A DNA stretch of 64,000 nucleotides from Thermus amyloliquefaciens (GCF_000744885.1 NZ_JQMV01000003.1:1240001-1304000), one strand, 5' to 3'; counted from the first letter of the stretch, positions 26,025-35,785 are shown. Made by a program: numbers and translations. The notes: generated by a model from the letters alone, not told the origin.

Positions 26025-28177
26025 TCACTGCCCAGGTGGCGGGGAAGGAAAACCCTCCTCCCCGGAACCCGGGGGGTAGGCCCCAGGCCCCACCGGGGCT
26101 GAGGGGGAGGGCACTGGGGAGGTGCCCTGCGAAAGCCCCTCCCCTTCCGGCGGGGGAGGCTTTGGGGCCGGCACGGGCGCCTTCCCCTCAGGGAACCAGG
26201 CCTTTATTCCCTGCGGGGAGGGCTGTCCCGACAACAGGTCCACCCCCACCTGCACCAAACCCGGGGGCGGGGGGAAATCCCCCCCTGGGCGCCCCCTCAA
26301 GGCCCCGGCCACAAACTCCCGCCAGATGGGGGGGTTGACCACGGAGCTGGAAGGCTCCCTCCCCCCCATGCGCAGGGGCTTGTTGTCGTCGCGGCCCACC
26401 CAGACCACCGCGGAAAGCCCCCGGGTCACCCCAGCGAACCACAGGTCCCGGGCCTCGTTGGTGGTCCCCGTCTTTCCCCCCACCACCCGGCCGGGGATCC
26501 GGGCCCCCTTGGCGAGCCCCTTCTCCCCCAGGTCGTAAACGTACCCCTTCAGGAGGTCCCAAGCCTGGTAGGCCGCCAAGGGATCAAAGAGGCGGCGGCG
26601 CTCCGGAAAGGCCTGGTAGAGGACCCGCCCCTGGGCGTCCTCCACCCGCTTCACGTAGATGGGGGTCACCCGGTAGCCTCCGTTGGCGAAGGCCGCATAG
26701 GCCGCCGCCAGGTCCACCGGGGTGATGGAGGCACCCCCGATGGCGATGGCCAGGGTGGGGTACTTGACGGCGAAGCCCGCCTGGGAAAGCTTCCTCGCCA
26801 CCTTCTCCACCCCTATGGCCTGGGCGGTGTAGATGGCGGGCAGGTTGAGGGAGAGGTCCAGGGCATAGCGCACGGTGATCTCCCGGTTGAGGAAGGTGCC
26901 GGAAAAGTTCTTGGGCCGCCATACCCCTTCCCTCTGGCTGGGGTCGGGAAACTCCAGGGGGCGGTCGGGAACCAAGGTGGCCTGGGTCCAGCCCTCCTCA
27001 AAGGCGGTGGCGTACACAAAGGGTTTCACCGCACTCCCCGGGTTGCGCAGGGCCCGGGTGGCCCGGTTGTACTCATCCCCCTCCCGCCTAACCCCCCCAC
27101 CAAGGCCAACACCTCCCCCGTCTCCGGGTCCAGGCCCACAAGGGCCAGCTCCGCCCCCTCCGGCAGCCTGGCCCCCTTGGCGGCGGCCTCCGCCGCCCTT
27201 TGCATGGTGGGGTCCAAGGTGGTGTACACCCTAAGCCCCCCCTCCCCGTACACCTTTTCCCTTCCGAAGCGGGCCTCGAGGAAACGGCGCACCTCGAGGA
27301 CGAAATGGGGGGCCATGCGGTAGTCCAACTGCCTGAGGATGCGGGCCTCGGGATCCACCAGCCTGGCCGCCAAAAGGTTGCCCTCCCCGTCGTAGCGGGC
27401 CTCCCACCCCTTGGGGGCCAGGGGTTCCCGCCAAGCGGCCTCGGCCACCTCCGGGCTCACCCAACCCTCGGCCACCATCTGGTCCAGAAGCAGGCGCATC
27501 CTTTGGCGCATTCCAGCCAGGTCCTGGTACCGGGCGTTGGGGGCCGGGATCAGGGAGGCCAGGTAAAGGCCTTCCGCCAAGGTCAAGGCCGCCGGGTCCT
27601 TGCCGAAATAGGCCTCCGCCGCCCCCTTGATGCCCACGGCGTTGCCTCCCCAAGGCACCACGTTCAGGTACATCTCCAGGATCTCCTCCTTGGTGTAGCG
27701 CCTTTCCAGCTCCAGGGCCAGGGCCCACTCCTTGAACTTGCGCTCCAGGGAGCGGGCCTGGGCCAGCTCCTTGAGGAGGGTGTTTTTGATCACCTGGGTG
27801 GTGATGGTGCTCCCTCCCTGGAGGTCCCCCCGGAGGATGGCGTAAAGAGCCCCCAAGAGGCGCACGAAATCCACGCCATAGTGCTGGAAGTAGCGGCGAT
27901 CCTCCGAAAAGACCACCGCCGCCACCGCCGCTGGGGAGACCTCGGCAAGCCGCACCAAGCTCCGGTGGATGGCCCTCCCCTCCTCCACGCTGGCGATCTG
28001 GGCCAAAGGGGTGCCGTCCCGGGCGTAGAGGGTGGAGGTGGCGGTGAGGCGTAGCCGATCAAACTGGGATAGGTCCGGCAGGTCGCGGGTGTAGGCATAG
28101 GCCAGATACCCCAAGGCCGAGCCTGCTCCCAGCAGAAGGCCGGCCACAAGGAGGGAAAGGAAGCGGAACACCCGCAC
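26025..28177 (-). pseudogene. Class A penicillin-binding protein (PBP1A type), frameshifted in the middle
   Basis: A bifunctional peptidoglycan glycosyltransferase/transpeptidase. The first frame (ATG 28177) has a signal anchor, then the GT51 motifs EDRRYFQHYGVD, GGSTITTQVIKN and EILEMYLN, up to DPETGEVLALVGG. The second frame continues with VKPFVYATAFEEG, KTGTTNEARDLWFAGVT and a Pro-rich tail of about 70 residues. The frames join if the seven-G run (27092-27098, C on plus) had eight: LVGGVRREGDEYNRATRALRN-P-GSAVKPF, which also restores the SxxK motif GSAVKPF. Whole length would be about 717 residues. Probably a base-call error, since the coding sequence is otherwise undamaged. Confidence 0.87.
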
Positions 28178-28197
28178 GCCCCTCAGTTTACAGGGGC

Positions 28198-28557
28198 CTA
28201 CCCCAAACCCAAAAAGCGGAGGAGCTTCTCGCGGGTGAGGGGTTTTTCTATGGCCATCACCCGCACCACCTCCGCGGTGGTGCGTTGCCTCTCCGTGGGC
28301 TCAATGAGCACCGCCAAGGGCACCTCCTTGAGCCGGCGCACGTGCCGGATGCGGGCAGCCACGGCAAAGGGATCCACGTCCAGGTCCTGGTCCAAAAGGA
28401 TATACCGGGGCGTATGGTCCAGTAGCCAAAAGAGCCCTTCCCGGGCCAGGTCAAAGTGGCGAACGGGGAGGCCCTTCTCGGAAAGCACCAGGTCCACATA
28501 GGCCCGCAGGGCTTCGTTGCGGCTTAATAGGAGTAGCCCCGGGTAATCCGTCGCCAC
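28198..28557 (-). CDS. Stand-alone receiver-like domain protein
   Basis: A 119-residue single-domain protein with the CheY-like alternation. YILLDQDLDVDPFAVAARIRHV carries the likely phosphoacceptor Asp, and the conserved Lys is in MAIEKPLTREKLL. The usual acidic pair at the end of strand 1 is missing: the sequence reads LLLLSRNEALRAY instead of a V-D-D motif. Metal binding and phosphorylation may therefore be impaired, or it may act without phosphate. It lies 21 bases upstream of the class A PBP gene on the same strand. Partner unknown. Confidence 0.72.
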   Translation of the reverse strand: MATDYPGLLLLSRNEALRAYVDLVLSEKGLPVRHFDLAREGLFWLLDHTPRYILLDQDLDVDPFAVAARIRHVRRLKEVPLAVLIEPTERQRTTAEVVRVMAIEKPLTREKLLRFLGLG

Positions 28558-28601
28558 GGGGCCAGTTTAGCCGAGGGTTGCGAAAGGGGTATGAAAAAAT
28601 T

Positions 28602-28675
28602 TGGCTGGGGCGCGTGGACTCGAACCACGACCGGCGGATCCAAAGTCCGCTGTCCTGCCATTAGACGACGCCCCA
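28602..28675 (-). tRNA. tRNA-Gln (anticodon TTG)
   Basis: The minus-strand sequence folds as a cloverleaf. The acceptor arm is TGGGGCG/CGCCCCA with the U1-A72 pair typical of tRNA-Gln, the D arm contains TAATGGCAG, the anticodon loop is CTTTGGA (anticodon TTG, reading CAA), and the T loop is GGTTCGAGTCC. Discriminator G and CCA are encoded. A T-run follows the 3' end and can terminate transcription. Confidence 0.96.
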
Positions 28676-28687
28676 GCGTCCAAGGGG

Positions 28688-28716
28688 ATTGTAGAGCAAG
28701 AGGGGCTTGGCGTCAA
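28688..28716 (-). promoter_or_regulatory. Promoter of tRNA-Gln
   Basis: -35 TTGACG (28711-28716) and -10 TACAAT (28688-28693), spacing 17 bases, ending about 12 bases before the mature tRNA 5' end. Confidence 0.8.
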
Positions 28717-28737
28717 ACCCCTTCCCCTAGGATCCCC

Positions 28738-29856
28738 CTACACGTTGAAGAGGATGTAGAGGACATCCCCGTCCTGGACCTGGTATTCCTTGCCCTCGAG
28801 GCGCACCCAGCCCCTCTCCTTGGCCCTGGCCCACCCCCCGGCCTCCACCAGCCTCTCCCAGGGGATGACCTCGGCCCGGATGAAGCCCTTCTCCATGTCG
28901 GAGTGGATCTCCCCCGCCGCCTCGGGGGCCTTGGTCCCCCGGCGCACCGTCCAGGCCCGCACCTCCTTCTCCCCGGCGGTGAAGAAGGTGATGAGGCCAA
29001 GGGCCCTATACCCCGCCCGGGCCAGGCGTTGCAGGCCGCTTTCCCTTAGGCCATAGGCGGCGAGAAGCTCCTTCCCCTCCTCCGGGGCGAGCTCGGCCAG
29101 TTCCGCCTCCAGGCGGGCCGAGACCACCACCACCTCCGCCCCCTCGGCCTCGGCCTTATCCCGCACCGCCTGGACATGGGGGTTACCCTCCCCTTCGGGC
29201 AGGTCCTCCTCGCCCACATTGGCCACGTAGATCACCGGCTTGGCGGTGAGGAGGGGGGTTTCCCTTAGCAAGCGGCGGAGCTCGGCCCCCTCCCCCTCCG
29301 GCCAGGGGAAGGTGCGGGCGGGTTTTCCGCCCTGCAGGTGGGCGTAAAGGGCCTCCGCCACCTCGAGGGCCAAGGCCAGTTCCCGGTTGGCCCGGGCCTC
29401 CTTCCTCAGCCGCTCCAGGCGCCTTTCCCAGGTGGCGAGGTCGGAAAGGAGGAGCTCGGTTTCCACCACCTCCGCATCCCCCAGGGGATCCACCCGGCCC
29501 ATCACGTGCACCACCTCGGGGTCGGGAAAGCAGCGGAGCACGTGGGCGATGGCCGCCACCTCGCGGATGTGGGCCAGGAACTGGTTGCCAAGGCCTTCCC
29601 CCTTGTGGGCCCCCTTGACCAAGCCGGCGATGTCCACAAACTCCACGTGGGTGGGGACGACGGGGGGCTTCCGATCCCCCCGGGCAAACACCCTCTGCAG
29701 GGCGTAAAGCCTCTCGTCCTCCAAGGCCACCACCCCCACGTTCTTGTCGATGGTGGCGAAGGGGTAGTTGGCCGCCAAGGCGTTCGCCTGGGTGAGGGCG
29801 TTGAAGAGGGTGGACTTGCCCACGTTGGGTAAACCGACGATTCCCACAGCCAGCAT
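28738..29856 (-). CDS. ychF: Redox-regulated ATPase YchF (Obg-like family)
   Basis: A 372-residue P-loop protein of the translation-associated GTPase class. It has G1 [16 protein letters not shown]3 DIAGLV, a NVGEEDL segment where GTPases have NKxD (the change that makes YchF prefer ATP), a coiled-coil insertion (about residues 140-200), and a C-terminal TGS-like domain ending [13 protein letters not shown]. It binds ribosomes and is linked to stress control in other bacteria. Its ATG is preceded by GAGGT, which sits immediately after a hairpin with a T-run. Confidence 0.95.
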   Translation of the reverse strand: MLAVGIVGLPNVGKSTLFNALTQANALAANYPFATIDKNVGVVALEDERLYALQRVFARGDRKPPVVPTHVEFVDIAGLVKGAHKGEGLGNQFLAHIREVAAIAHVLRCFPDPEVVHVMGRVDPLGDAEVVETELLLSDLATWERRLERLRKEARANRELALALEVAEALYAHLQGGKPARTFPWPEGEGAELRRLLRETPLLTAKPVIYVANVGEEDLPEGEGNPHVQAVRDKAEAEGAEVVVVSARLEAELAELAPEEGKELLAAYGLRESGLQRLARAGYRALGLITFFTAGEKEVRAWTVRRGTKAPEAAGEIHSDMEKGFIRAEVIPWERLVEAGGWARAKERGWVRLEGKEYQVQDGDVLYILFNV

Positions 29857-29865
29857 CTTGACCTC

Positions 29866-29888
29866 AAAAAAAGCCCCATCAAGGGGCC
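29866..29888 (-). terminator. Hairpin with seven-T tail directly before the ychF ribosome site
   Basis: Minus-strand GCCCC-TTGAT-GGGGC followed by seven T residues, ending nine bases before the ychF ATG. It looks like an intrinsic terminator but lies between divergent genes, so it would act in the ychF leader or on transcription antisense to deoC. A TAGGAT box (29896-29901) upstream may be the ychF -10. Confidence 0.55.
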
Positions 29889-29915
29889 TCTTTTCATCCT
29901 ATCACATCCCTTGCG

Positions 29916-29921
29916 TATGAT
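29916..29921 (+). promoter_or_regulatory. Leaderless promoter -10 box of deoC
   Basis: TATGAT, eight bases, then ATG at 29930. A partial -35 TTCATC lies 17 bases upstream (29893-29898). No ribosome site precedes the ATG beyond AGGG. Confidence 0.55.
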
Positions 29922-29929
29922 GGCAGGGT

Positions 29930-30589
29930 ATGGAGCTGGCCGCCCACATTGACCACACCCTTTTAAAACCCACCGCCACCCCCGAGGAGATCCTCAAGGT
30001 GGCGGAGGAAGCCCTGGAATACGGGTTTTTCGGCCTCTGCATCCCCCCCTCCTACCTTCCCCTGGTGCGGGAGCGTTACCCCCATGCCCCCTTCCGCCTG
30101 GTCACCGTGGTGGGCTTCCCCTTAGGCTACCAGGCCAAGGAGGCCAAGGCCCTCGAGGCGGCCCTGGCCTTCGCCCAAGGCGCCCACGAGGTGGACATGG
30201 TGATCCACCTGGGCCGGGCCCTGGCGGGGGATTATGCCTACCTCGAGGAGGAGGTCCGGGCCGTGCGCCAGGCGGTCCCCAAGGCGGTGCTCAAGGTGAT
30301 CCTGGAGACCGGCCACTTCACCCCCGAGGCCCTGGAACGCCTGGCCGAGGCCGCCATCCGGGGCGGGGCCGACTTCCTGAAGACCTCCACCGGCTTTGGC
30401 CCCCGGGGAGCCAGCCCGGAGGATGTGGCGCTCCTGGTCCGGGTGGCCCAAGGCCGGGCCCAGGTGAAGGCGGCTGGGGGGATCCGCGACCGAAGCCTGG
30501 CCTTGAAGCTTCTAGAGGCGGGGGCCACCCGGCTGGGCACCTCCAGCGGCGTGGCCCTCCTGAAGGGGGAGACGGGGCATGGGTACTAG
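29930..30589 (+). CDS. deoC: Deoxyribose-phosphate aldolase DeoC
   Basis: DeoC splits 2-deoxyribose 5-phosphate into acetaldehyde and glyceraldehyde 3-phosphate in deoxynucleoside breakdown. The 219-residue TIM barrel has IDHTLLKPTA at the start, EVDMVIHLG (proton-relay Asp), LKVILETG, and the Schiff-base Lys in ADFLKTSTGFG, then VKAAGGIR with the second Lys. First gene of the deoC-PLD-maf-mreC-mreD-mrdA-minC plus-strand operon; it overlaps the next gene by 11 bases. Confidence 0.95.
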   Translation: MELAAHIDHTLLKPTATPEEILKVAEEALEYGFFGLCIPPSYLPLVRERYPHAPFRLVTVVGFPLGYQAKEAKALEAALAFAQGAHEVDMVIHLGRALAGDYAYLEEEVRAVRQAVPKAVLKVILETGHFTPEALERLAEAAIRGGADFLKTSTGFGPRGASPEDVALLVRVAQGRAQVKAAGGIRDRSLALKLLEAGATRLGTSSGVALLKGETGHGY

Positions 30590-31718
30590 GAGAAGGCGGA
30601 AAAAAACCCTTCTGGCTGGCCTCCCCAGCTACGTGATCCTGCTGGTTTTGCTCCTCCTTTGGCTCTTCCAAGAACTCCGCCCAGGCCCCACACCCCCCGC
30701 CGAACCCGGCGCCCTAGAGACCTACTTCATGCCCCAGGATGGGCAAAGGGCCAAAGCCCGCCTCGTGGCCCTCATAGAGGGGGCCCAGGAAAGCCTGGAG
30801 GGCGCCTTTTACGAGTTCCGGGACCTGGAGATCGCCCGGGCGCTCCTAAGGGCGAGGGAGCGGGGGGTGCGGGTGAGGATCTATGGGGAAAGCGATTTCC
30901 GCAACGATTTCCGCCGCTACCTGGTGGGGGCCGCCTTGGGCCAACAGGGGGAGGTCCCCAAGGTGCCCCAAGCCGCCCTAAGAGAGCGGGTGCGTCCCCT
31001 TTCCTTGGATTGCGAAGAGATCGTGGGCCTTCCCGTCTGCTTTGACGAGCGGGAAGGCTTCATGCACCACAAGTTCTTGGTGGTGGACGGCAAGGCGGTC
31101 TGGACGGGAAGCACCAACATGACCTGGAACGCCTTTGCCCGGAATAATGAAAACAGCCTCCTGCTCCCTTCTTCCATCCTGGCCCAGGGTTATGCCCGGG
31201 AGTTCCAAGCCCTTTTCTCGGGCACCAAGGAGGGTTTAGGGGAACCGGTTACCTTCAGCTTAGAAGGGGACATGCCGGCGGAGGGCACCGCCTACTTCAG
31301 CCCCAAAGGGGGGGCCCTGGGCCGGGAAGCCCTTCTGGAAAGGCTTCGGGCCTCCCAGCAGGAGATCCTGGTGGCGGCCTTTGTCCTCGCGGACCGAGAG
31401 GTGGTGAAGGCCTTGGCCCAGGCCCAAGGGAGGGGGGTAAGGGTGCAGGTTCTCCTGGAAACCCGCAACCTCGAGGATAGCCGGGAGGAGGAGCTCCTGC
31501 GGGCCGGGGTGGCGGTGCGCAAGGACGGCAACCCCTACACCCTGCACCACAAGGTGATGGTGCTGGACGGCACCTGGGTGGTCACGGGAAGCTACAACTT
31601 CTCCGCCAGGGCCTGGCAGGTGAACAACGAGAACCTCCTCCTCCTGAAAAGCGCCCCCCTGGCCGAGGCCTACCGGCAGGAGTTTTTGCGGCTATGGCAG
31701 GAAGGAACGCCCCTTTAG
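30579..31718 (+). CDS. Phospholipase D-like membrane-anchored protein
   Basis: A 379-residue protein with a basic N-terminus (RRRRKK), one transmembrane helix (about residues 14-32), and two PLD phosphodiesterase modules. HKD motifs are [19 protein letters not shown] (about residues 163-181) and [20 protein letters not shown] (about residues 325-344). Both His, Lys and Asp sets are intact. It could act on phospholipids, as in cardiolipin synthase, or on nucleic acid. Its place between deoC and maf does not decide; being anchored with the catalytic part outside would favour an envelope or extracellular substrate. Confidence 0.88.
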   Translation: MGTRRRRKKTLLAGLPSYVILLVLLLLWLFQELRPGPTPPAEPGALETYFMPQDGQRAKARLVALIEGAQESLEGAFYEFRDLEIARALLRARERGVRVRIYGESDFRNDFRRYLVGAALGQQGEVPKVPQAALRERVRPLSLDCEEIVGLPVCFDEREGFMHHKFLVVDGKAVWTGSTNMTWNAFARNNENSLLLPSSILAQGYAREFQALFSGTKEGLGEPVTFSLEGDMPAEGTAYFSPKGGALGREALLERLRASQQEILVAAFVLADREVVKALAQAQGRGVRVQVLLETRNLEDSREEELLRAGVAVRKDGNPYTLHHKVMVLDGTWVVTGSYNFSARAWQVNNENLLLLKSAPLAEAYRQEFLRLWQEGTPL

Positions 31719-32269
31719 TGCTCACCCTGGCCTCGGGAAGCCCAAGGCGCCGGGCCCTCCTCGAGGCCCTGGGCTTTCCCTTAAGGGTGGTGCCTCCCGG
31801 GGTGGAGGAGGAAGGGGAAGGCCTCCTTTTAGACCCCAAGGAGCTGGCCCTCGCCCTGGCCCGGCGCAAGGGGGAAGGGGTGCCCGGGGAGTGGGTGTTG
31901 GCGGCGGATACCGTGGTGGACCTGGACGGCCGGGTGCTGGGCAAACCCAAGGACCGGGCGGAAAACCACCACTTCCTCCGCCTCCTTTCCGGCAGAACCC
32001 ACCGGGTCCACACCGCCATCTACCTCCGCACCCCAGGGGATCTGGTGGCGGAGGTGCACACCGCCCAGGTCCGCTTCCGCAGGCTCTCCGAGGAGGAGAT
32101 CGCCTGGTACGTGCAAAGCGGGGAGGGCCTGGACAAGGCGGGGGGCTACGGGGCTCAGGGCCTGGGTATGGCCCTTTTGGAGGGGGTCGTGGGGGATTTC
32201 TACACGGTGGTGGGCCTGCCCGTGGCCCGGGTTTTTGCCCTCCTTTGGGAAAGGGGGTTTAGGCCATGA
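31694..32269 (+). CDS. maf: Maf-family nucleoside-triphosphate pyrophosphatase
   Basis: A 191-residue house-cleaning enzyme that hydrolyses non-canonical or modified pyrimidine NTPs. The N-terminal loop is [19 protein letters not shown], the catalytic Asp is in VLAADTVV, and [16 protein letters not shown] and GYGAQGLG are the standard family motifs. It overlaps the PLD gene by 25 bases and mreC by 4 (ATGA). Maf next to mre genes is a common bacterial arrangement and has been tied to septation. Confidence 0.93.
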   Translation: MAGRNAPLVLTLASGSPRRRALLEALGFPLRVVPPGVEEEGEGLLLDPKELALALARRKGEGVPGEWVLAADTVVDLDGRVLGKPKDRAENHHFLRLLSGRTHRVHTAIYLRTPGDLVAEVHTAQVRFRRLSEEEIAWYVQSGEGLDKAGGYGAQGLGMALLEGVVGDFYTVVGLPVARVFALLWERGFRP

Positions 32270-33051
32270 GGGAGGTGGCCCTGCGCCGGGGGCTTTTCCT
32301 CCTGCTGTTGGCCGTGGGCCTGGCCCTGGCGGCCTTAACCCGCCCCCTCGCCCCCGCCTCGCCCTCACCCTTTCCCCCTCACCGCCCCCTTCCGGCCCTG
32401 GGCCACCGCCTGGGGCAGAACCTGCGGGCGGCCCTGACCGCCCTCCTTAACCGCCAAGACCTCTATGGGGAAAACCGAACCCTAAAGGCACGGCTGTCCC
32501 AGCTGGAAAGCGAGAACCGAAGGCTTCGCCTCGAGGTGGAGCGCCTCTCCCGGGCCCTCCAGGTCCAGGCCACCCAGGCCCCCGGGGTGGTGGCGGTGGC
32601 CCCGGTGGTGGGGGAGGACCTTTCCGGGCTGTACCGCCGCCTCATCCTGGGCCTAGGGGAGCGGGATGGCCTCCGGGTGGGCATGCCGGTGACCGCCCCG
32701 GAGGGGCTGGTGGGGCTCATCGTGGAGGTGGAGGAACGCCGGGCCTTGGTACGCACCCTCCTGGATCCGGAAAGCCAGGTGGGCGTGCGGCCGGAAAAGG
32801 CCCCAGGGCGGGGGGTGGCCCGGGGCGTTCCCCCGGACCGCCTGGTGGCGGAGTTCCCCCCCACGGTCCGGGTGGCTCCGGGGGACCTGCTCCTCACCGG
32901 AGCCCCTTTAGGGCTTTTCCCCGACGGGATTCCCGTGGGCCGGGTGGAGCGCGTGGAGCGCGTCCAAGGGGGATTAAAGCTGCGGGCCTGGGTCAGGCCT
33001 TTGGTGGAGCTTTCCCTCCTGGAAGAGGTCATCGTGCTGAGGCCGTTATGA
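32266..33051 (+). CDS. mreC: Rod-shape-determining protein MreC
   Basis: A 261-residue membrane protein. One N-terminal transmembrane helix (about residues 8-26) is followed by a coiled coil (about residues 62-100, [28 protein letters not shown]) and a C-terminal beta-sandwich ([29 protein letters not shown], then GVARGVPPD). MreC scaffolds the elongasome and activates PBP2. It overlaps maf and mreD by four bases each. Confidence 0.92.
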   Translation: MREVALRRGLFLLLLAVGLALAALTRPLAPASPSPFPPHRPLPALGHRLGQNLRAALTALLNRQDLYGENRTLKARLSQLESENRRLRLEVERLSRALQVQATQAPGVVAVAPVVGEDLSGLYRRLILGLGERDGLRVGMPVTAPEGLVGLIVEVEERRALVRTLLDPESQVGVRPEKAPGRGVARGVPPDRLVAEFPPTVRVAPGDLLLTGAPLGLFPDGIPVGRVERVERVQGGLKLRAWVRPLVELSLLEEVIVLRPL

Positions 33052-33506
33052 TGGGCATTTCGCTCCTAATCACCCTCCTCCTCTCCGGCCTCCTGGGGGC
33101 CCTCTGGCCTCAGGGGCTGATGGCCCCGGACCTCTTCTTGGTGCTGGCCCTCCTCTACGCCCGCGGCCTTCCCTACTACCTGGGCCTTCCTTCGGCCTTT
33201 TTCCTAGGGCTTGTGCAAGACCTTCTGGGCTATGGGCTTTTGGGTCTCCATGCAGTGGGGCTTTTGAGCGCCAGCTACGCCTTTTACGCGGCGAGCCGCC
33301 GCCTGGCTCCGGGGGAGGTCCCCGGGGTCCTCTTCTCCTTCCTCTGGGCCTTTTCCGCCAAGTGGGCGGGCTACTTCCTGGTGGCCTACTGGTTGCGCCT
33401 GGAGCTTCCCGCCTTCCTGCCCCTGGACCTCATCCTGGAGGGCCTCTTCACCCTTCCCTTGGTCCTCCTGGCCTGGCGCTTCGGGCCACCTTCCCCACGG
33501 CCATGA
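33048..33506 (+). CDS. mreD: Rod-shape-determining protein MreD
   Basis: A 152-residue integral membrane protein with about five hydrophobic segments. The conserved motif ALLYARGLPYYLGLPSAFFLGLVQDLL resembles the MreD core where P-D-L and G-L-x-D-L are retained. It works with MreC, RodA and PBP2 in side-wall synthesis. The start overlaps mreC (ATGA) and the stop overlaps mrdA (ATGA). Confidence 0.88.
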   Translation: MMGISLLITLLLSGLLGALWPQGLMAPDLFLVLALLYARGLPYYLGLPSAFFLGLVQDLLGYGLLGLHAVGLLSASYAFYAASRRLAPGEVPGVLFSFLWAFSAKWAGYFLVAYWLRLELPAFLPLDLILEGLFTLPLVLLAWRFGPPSPRP

Positions 33507-35248
33507 CCAGCCGGATCTACGCCCTCATGCTCTTCTTCCTCCTGGCCTTCGGCCTCCTGGCCTTGAGGGCCTGGCAGCTCCAGGTCCTGGAGCACGAGAA
33601 GTACGCCCTGCGGAGCCAAGGCAACTACCTGAAGACCGAGGGGATACCCGCCCCCCGGGGCCGCATCCTGGACCGCAAGGGGCGGGTGATCGCCCAGGAC
33701 CGCCTGGTGGTGGACCTGGTTTACCTGGGGGGGGAGGTGGCTTTTGCGGAGAGGCTTCTGCCCCTTTTGGGCCTGCGGGAGCTCCCTAAGGCACAAGGCG
33801 CCACGGTCCTGAAAGCAGGGGTGCCCGAACACCTTCTTCCCACCCTGGCGGAGATCACCGCCGGACAGAAAAACCTCAAGCTGGTGGAGCGCATCGAGCG
33901 CGCCTACCCCAACCCCATCTCGGGCCCGGTCCTGGGGTATGTGCTTCAGGCCAACGCCGAGCAGGTGAAGCGGGGGTACAGCCCTGAGGAGCAGGTGGGC
34001 CAAGCGGGCCTCGAGGCGGCCCTGGAGCCCTACCTCAGGGGCAAGCGCGGCCTTAAGGCGGTGGAGGTCAACGTCCGGGGGGAACGCCTGAGGGAGACCA
34101 TCCTGGAGGAACCCACCCCCGGAGAGGACGTGGTCCTCACCCTGGACCTGGACCTGCAGCGCGCGGCGGAAAGGGCCCTGGAGGAGGCCCTGGCCGATAT
34201 CAATGCGGGCCGCAAGCTCCGCGGGCTTCCCCCCGCCACCCGGGTCAAGGGAGCCATCGTGGCCGTGAATCCCAAAACGGGGGAGGTCCTCGCCATGGCC
34301 AGCGCCCCCTCCTTTGACCCGAGCCTGTTTGCCAAACGGCCCGTGCCCCAAGAGGTCCAAGCCCTCCTCCAAGACCGGGACCTCCCCCTCCTGAACCGGG
34401 CGGTGCAACCCTATACCCCGGGCTCCACCTTCAAGCTGGCCACCAGCTACGCCCTTTTGGAAGAGGGCTACGTGAACCCCTCCACCACCTTCCGGTGCAC
34501 CCCCTACCTCGTCTTTGGCGGCCAAGTGCGCCGCAACTGGGCAGGGCGGGACATGGGCCCCATGACGGTCAAGGAGGCCATCGCCTGGAGCTGCAACACC
34601 TGGTACTACCAGGCGGTGGCCCAGGACCCCCTGGGGGTGGTGGACCGCCTGGCGGCGAGGGCCCGCCTTCTGGGCCTAGGGGAGGCCACCGGCCTGGAAA
34701 TCGCTGAACGCACGGGGCTTCTTCCCACCCGCGCTTGGAAGCGGGAGGCTTTAAAGGAGCCCTGGTACCCAGGGGAAACCCTTTCCCTGGCCATCGGGCA
34801 AGGGCCCCTCCTCGCCACCCCGGCCCAGGTGGCCCGCATGCTGGCCACCATAGCCAACGCCGGGCAGAAGCCCACCCTCCACCTGGTGAAACGCATCGGC
34901 CAAAGGGAGGTTAGACCCCAGCTCACACCGGTTCCCGGGCGTTTCTGGGCGGTGTTGCAGGAAGGTCTGCGCAAGACCGTGAAGGAGGGGACGGCCCGCC
35001 ATGTGCTGGGGGACTTCCCCGTGCCCACGGGGGGCAAGACGGGAACCGCGGAAACCCCGGGGAAGCGGGCGGGCCTCGAGCACGCCTGGTACATGGGCTA
35101 CGGCCCCGCTGAGCCCGGTTTTTCCTACCCTCCTTTGGTGGTGGTGGCCTTCTTTGAAAACGGGGGCGAGGGAAGCCGCGTGGCCCTCCCTGCGGTGCGC
35201 AAGGTGATGGCCGCCTACTGGCAGGTGGAGGAGGCCCAGGCCAGGTAA
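33503..35248 (+). CDS. mrdA: Penicillin-binding protein 2 (elongation transpeptidase)
   Basis: A 581-residue class B PBP. A single N-terminal membrane anchor (about residues 6-24) is followed by the dimerisation/pedestal domain (APRGRILDRKGRVIAQD) and the transpeptidase domain with SxxK in PGSTFKLAT, SxN in WSCNTWYYQ, and KTG in GGKTGTAETPG. A longer in-frame reading exists within mreD, but the ATGA overlap with the mreD stop and the hydrophobic anchor fix this start. It cross-links peptidoglycan during elongation together with RodA; no rodA or mreB lies here. Confidence 0.94.
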   Translation: MTSRIYALMLFFLLAFGLLALRAWQLQVLEHEKYALRSQGNYLKTEGIPAPRGRILDRKGRVIAQDRLVVDLVYLGGEVAFAERLLPLLGLRELPKAQGATVLKAGVPEHLLPTLAEITAGQKNLKLVERIERAYPNPISGPVLGYVLQANAEQVKRGYSPEEQVGQAGLEAALEPYLRGKRGLKAVEVNVRGERLRETILEEPTPGEDVVLTLDLDLQRAAERALEEALADINAGRKLRGLPPATRVKGAIVAVNPKTGEVLAMASAPSFDPSLFAKRPVPQEVQALLQDRDLPLLNRAVQPYTPGSTFKLATSYALLEEGYVNPSTTFRCTPYLVFGGQVRRNWAGRDMGPMTVKEAIAWSCNTWYYQAVAQDPLGVVDRLAARARLLGLGEATGLEIAERTGLLPTRAWKREALKEPWYPGETLSLAIGQGPLLATPAQVARMLATIANAGQKPTLHLVKRIGQREVRPQLTPVPGRFWAVLQEGLRKTVKEGTARHVLGDFPVPTGGKTGTAETPGKRAGLEHAWYMGYGPAEPGFSYPPLVVVAFFENGGEGSRVALPAVRKVMAAYWQVEEAQAR

Positions 35249-35251
35249 AAT
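35246..35251 (+). promoter_or_regulatory. Possible leaderless promoter -10 box of minC
   Basis: TAAAAT begins on the mrdA stop codon and ends six bases before the minC ATG, with no ribosome site between. It could let minC be expressed apart from the mre operon. Confidence 0.5.
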
Positions 35252-35257
35252 GGCCCC

Positions 35258-35785
35258 ATGCGGCTTCGCGCCACCCCTAAAGCCCTAGCCCTGCGCCTGG
35301 ACGGCGGGGAAACCCCGGAAGAACTCCGAAACCTGAGGTTGCCGGAGGGCCTTCCCCTCGAGGTGGAGGTGGCCGGGCCCGTGTCCGGTAGCCTTCTTCA
35401 GGCCCTCCTGGAGCTGGGCCGGCCCCTCACCCTGGTGCCCCCCAGGAAGCCCTCACCGGCCGGTACCCTGGTCCTAAGCAAAACCCTCCGCTCCGGCGAA
35501 CGGGTGCAGCACCCGGGCACGGTGGTGGTCCTGGGGGACGTGAACCCGGGAGCCGAGGTGGTGGCGGGGGGGGACGTGATCGTGGTGGGCAAACTGCGGG
35601 GCCTGGCCCACGCGGGGGCGGGAGGCGACGAGGAGCGCTTCATCTTTGCCCTGGAGCTGGCTGCCAAGCAGGTGCGCATCGGCCCCCATCTGGCCCAGGC
35701 GCCGGAGGGCCTGGAGGCGCGGGGCCCCGAGATCGCCCGCGTCCAGGAGGGAACCATCGTGGTGGAGCCCGCTAGAAGGCGATAG
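35258..35785 (+). CDS. minC: Septum-site-determining protein MinC
   Basis: A 175-residue division inhibitor. The C-terminal beta-helix domain is clear: VLSKTLRSGERVQHPGTVVVLGDVNPGAEVVAGGDVIVVGKLRGLAHAGAGGDE, then the closing strands (residues 68-165). This domain binds MinD and FtsZ. The N-terminal domain (residues 1-62) is short, as in Thermus and Deinococcus. No minD or minE is adjacent. The end overlaps the convergent DUF420 gene by 14 bases. Confidence 0.9.
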   Translation: MRLRATPKALALRLDGGETPEELRNLRLPEGLPLEVEVAGPVSGSLLQALLELGRPLTLVPPRKPSPAGTLVLSKTLRSGERVQHPGTVVVLGDVNPGAEVVAGGDVIVVGKLRGLAHAGAGGDEERFIFALELAAKQVRIGPHLAQAPEGLEARGPEIARVQEGTIVVEPARRR

